A DNA stretch of 64,000 nucleotides, taken from assembly GCA_905250115.1 (NCBI GenBank), contig CAJNOI010000035.1, positions 186,001-250,000 of the forward strand. The letters are read 5' to 3'. Below, piece by piece: positions 63,172 to 64,000 of the stretch; positions within the stretch are counted from its first letter, which is position 1, and each line of letters starts with the position of its first letter. Source of the DNA: Adineta steineri. Its lineage: Eukaryota; Rotifera; Eurotatoria; Adinetida; Adinetidae. The position numbers and the translations under genes were made by a program. The notes under the pieces were generated by a model. That model saw nothing but the letters and a program-made list of their open reading frames with translations, did no database searches and had not been told where the DNA came from.

Positions 63172-64000
63172 GTATGTAAATTTTAAAGATTCAATATAAT
63201 TAGAATTTATATGAAAAAGGAATAATAGTATTTAATTGTAATGAAACGAATTTTTTTATTCAAAGAAAAAGACAACTATATCTTCGAACTATCTGTAGAT
63301 TTACATTTTTTCATCTGATTTCAACCAATAGACAATATATCCATATTACTAATGAGATACTTTGATTGTCTTAAATTCGAATTCTTCGTCCCTAAATAAT
63401 CATTATTTTTAATGCACGAACATGTTTTATAATGTTATTACTAGTACTACTTAGATAGAAATTTGTGCGTACAACTTTATATCTAATTTTCTGAAAATAT
63501 TTTATCACTTAAGCAAATGCTTATCACATGTTCAAGGTCGGCACGTCGTAGCGATCGCTCTCAAATGACAGTATCATGATAATTTTAAATATTAATCACA
63601 ATAATATAAAGAGACATATTTGTATATTAAAACGATGATAATCATTTAAGACAAATAATTCAATTTTTAGGCTGTCATACTATTTTAATAGTGATTGGAT
63701 TTCAATAGGAAAATAAAAAAGAAATAAAACATCTCTCAGAAATCGATAAGAAAAGCTGACTGTCTGAAAATGGTTGATTTTTGGACAAACCCATTTCACT
63801 TTCAATTTGAAGAAGTGACGAATGTTAATCAGAATTGGTTTGTAGACTATTGAGAAGTTCATTATATATAGTCGATCTATTATAAAGTAATTAAGATAAT
63901 AGCTAACAATTTCTCAAGGACGTAGAATATAAACTAAGAATACGAATATCTATTAATCATTTTTCCTGCGAGATCTTCTAGACATTTATTTGACGTATGT
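63172..64000. other. Long intron of CDC16 or post-break sequence
   Basis: Follows a GTATGT donor. No acceptor leading into a CDC16-like exon could be found in the 829 bp to the window end. It contains a slightly GC-richer patch (GTCGGCAC...GCGATCGCTC, about 63538-63560) and otherwise AT-rich sequence. Confidence 0.45.

Overview
The window looks like a compact, AT-rich invertebrate genome, most likely a bdelloid rotifer (Adineta/Rotaria-like). The species is inferred, not proven. The grounds are low GC, many introns of about 45-65 bp with GT-AG ends, genes packed tens to hundreds of bases apart, animal-only families (GPATCH1, LMBRD1, VGLL4, stomatin, DYNC2I2, SRPK, MROH1), and an arginine-type ADP-ribosyltransferase fused to a long MORN array, a kind of architecture common in bdelloids. 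Every multi-exon model below was joined by hand with the reading phase checked at each junction.

Layout. 1-15.8 kb holds three genes on the + strand: the 3' part of a USP34-type deubiquitinase (1-5381), a complete MROH1-type HEAT-repeat gene in 23 exons (5814-12365), and a complete GPATCH1 in 13 exons (12699-15761). 17.4-21.7 kb is the ART-MORN fusion with about 45 MORN units. 23.3-27.3 kb has a six-helix voltage-gated-like channel (+) convergent with LMBRD1 (-), 33 bp apart. 27.7-28.9 kb is a secreted protein with a Hedgehog-type autoprocessing (Hint/Hog) domain but no Hedge domain. 29.6-30.5 kb is an intronless orphan multi-pass membrane protein. 31.4-34.3 kb has the dynein-2 intermediate chain DYNC2I2 (+) convergent with a short unknown gene (-). 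34.9-36.4 kb is an inverted repeat whose two arms carry near-identical head-to-head metallothionein-like genes. 37.5-40.4 kb is stomatin (-) with two alternative first exons. 41.4-44.6 kb has an unknown short gene and an LRRC74-like leucine-rich-repeat gene. 46.3-47.3 kb is a VGLL4-like TEAD cofactor with three Tondu motifs. 47.1-53.3 kb contains a 4.66-kb block carrying two small membrane-protein genes and a gene remnant, flanked by direct copies of the VGLL4/neighbour junction. 52.8-54.9 kb is an unknown low-complexity nuclear-looking gene (-). 56.4-60.3 kb is an SR-protein kinase SRPK (-), again with two alternative first exons. 60.9 kb to the end is the 5' half of CDC16/APC6 (+), running off the window.

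There is no operon logic here. Most genes are conserved housekeeping genes (ubiquitin system, splicing, cell cycle, cobalamin trafficking) plus ciliary ones (DYNC2I2, possibly the channel). The accessory features are the metallothionein palindrome, the ART-MORN gene, the Hog-domain protein, the block flanked by direct repeats, and two small inverted-repeat elements inside introns. I saw no tRNA, rRNA, CRISPR array or recognisable transposase.
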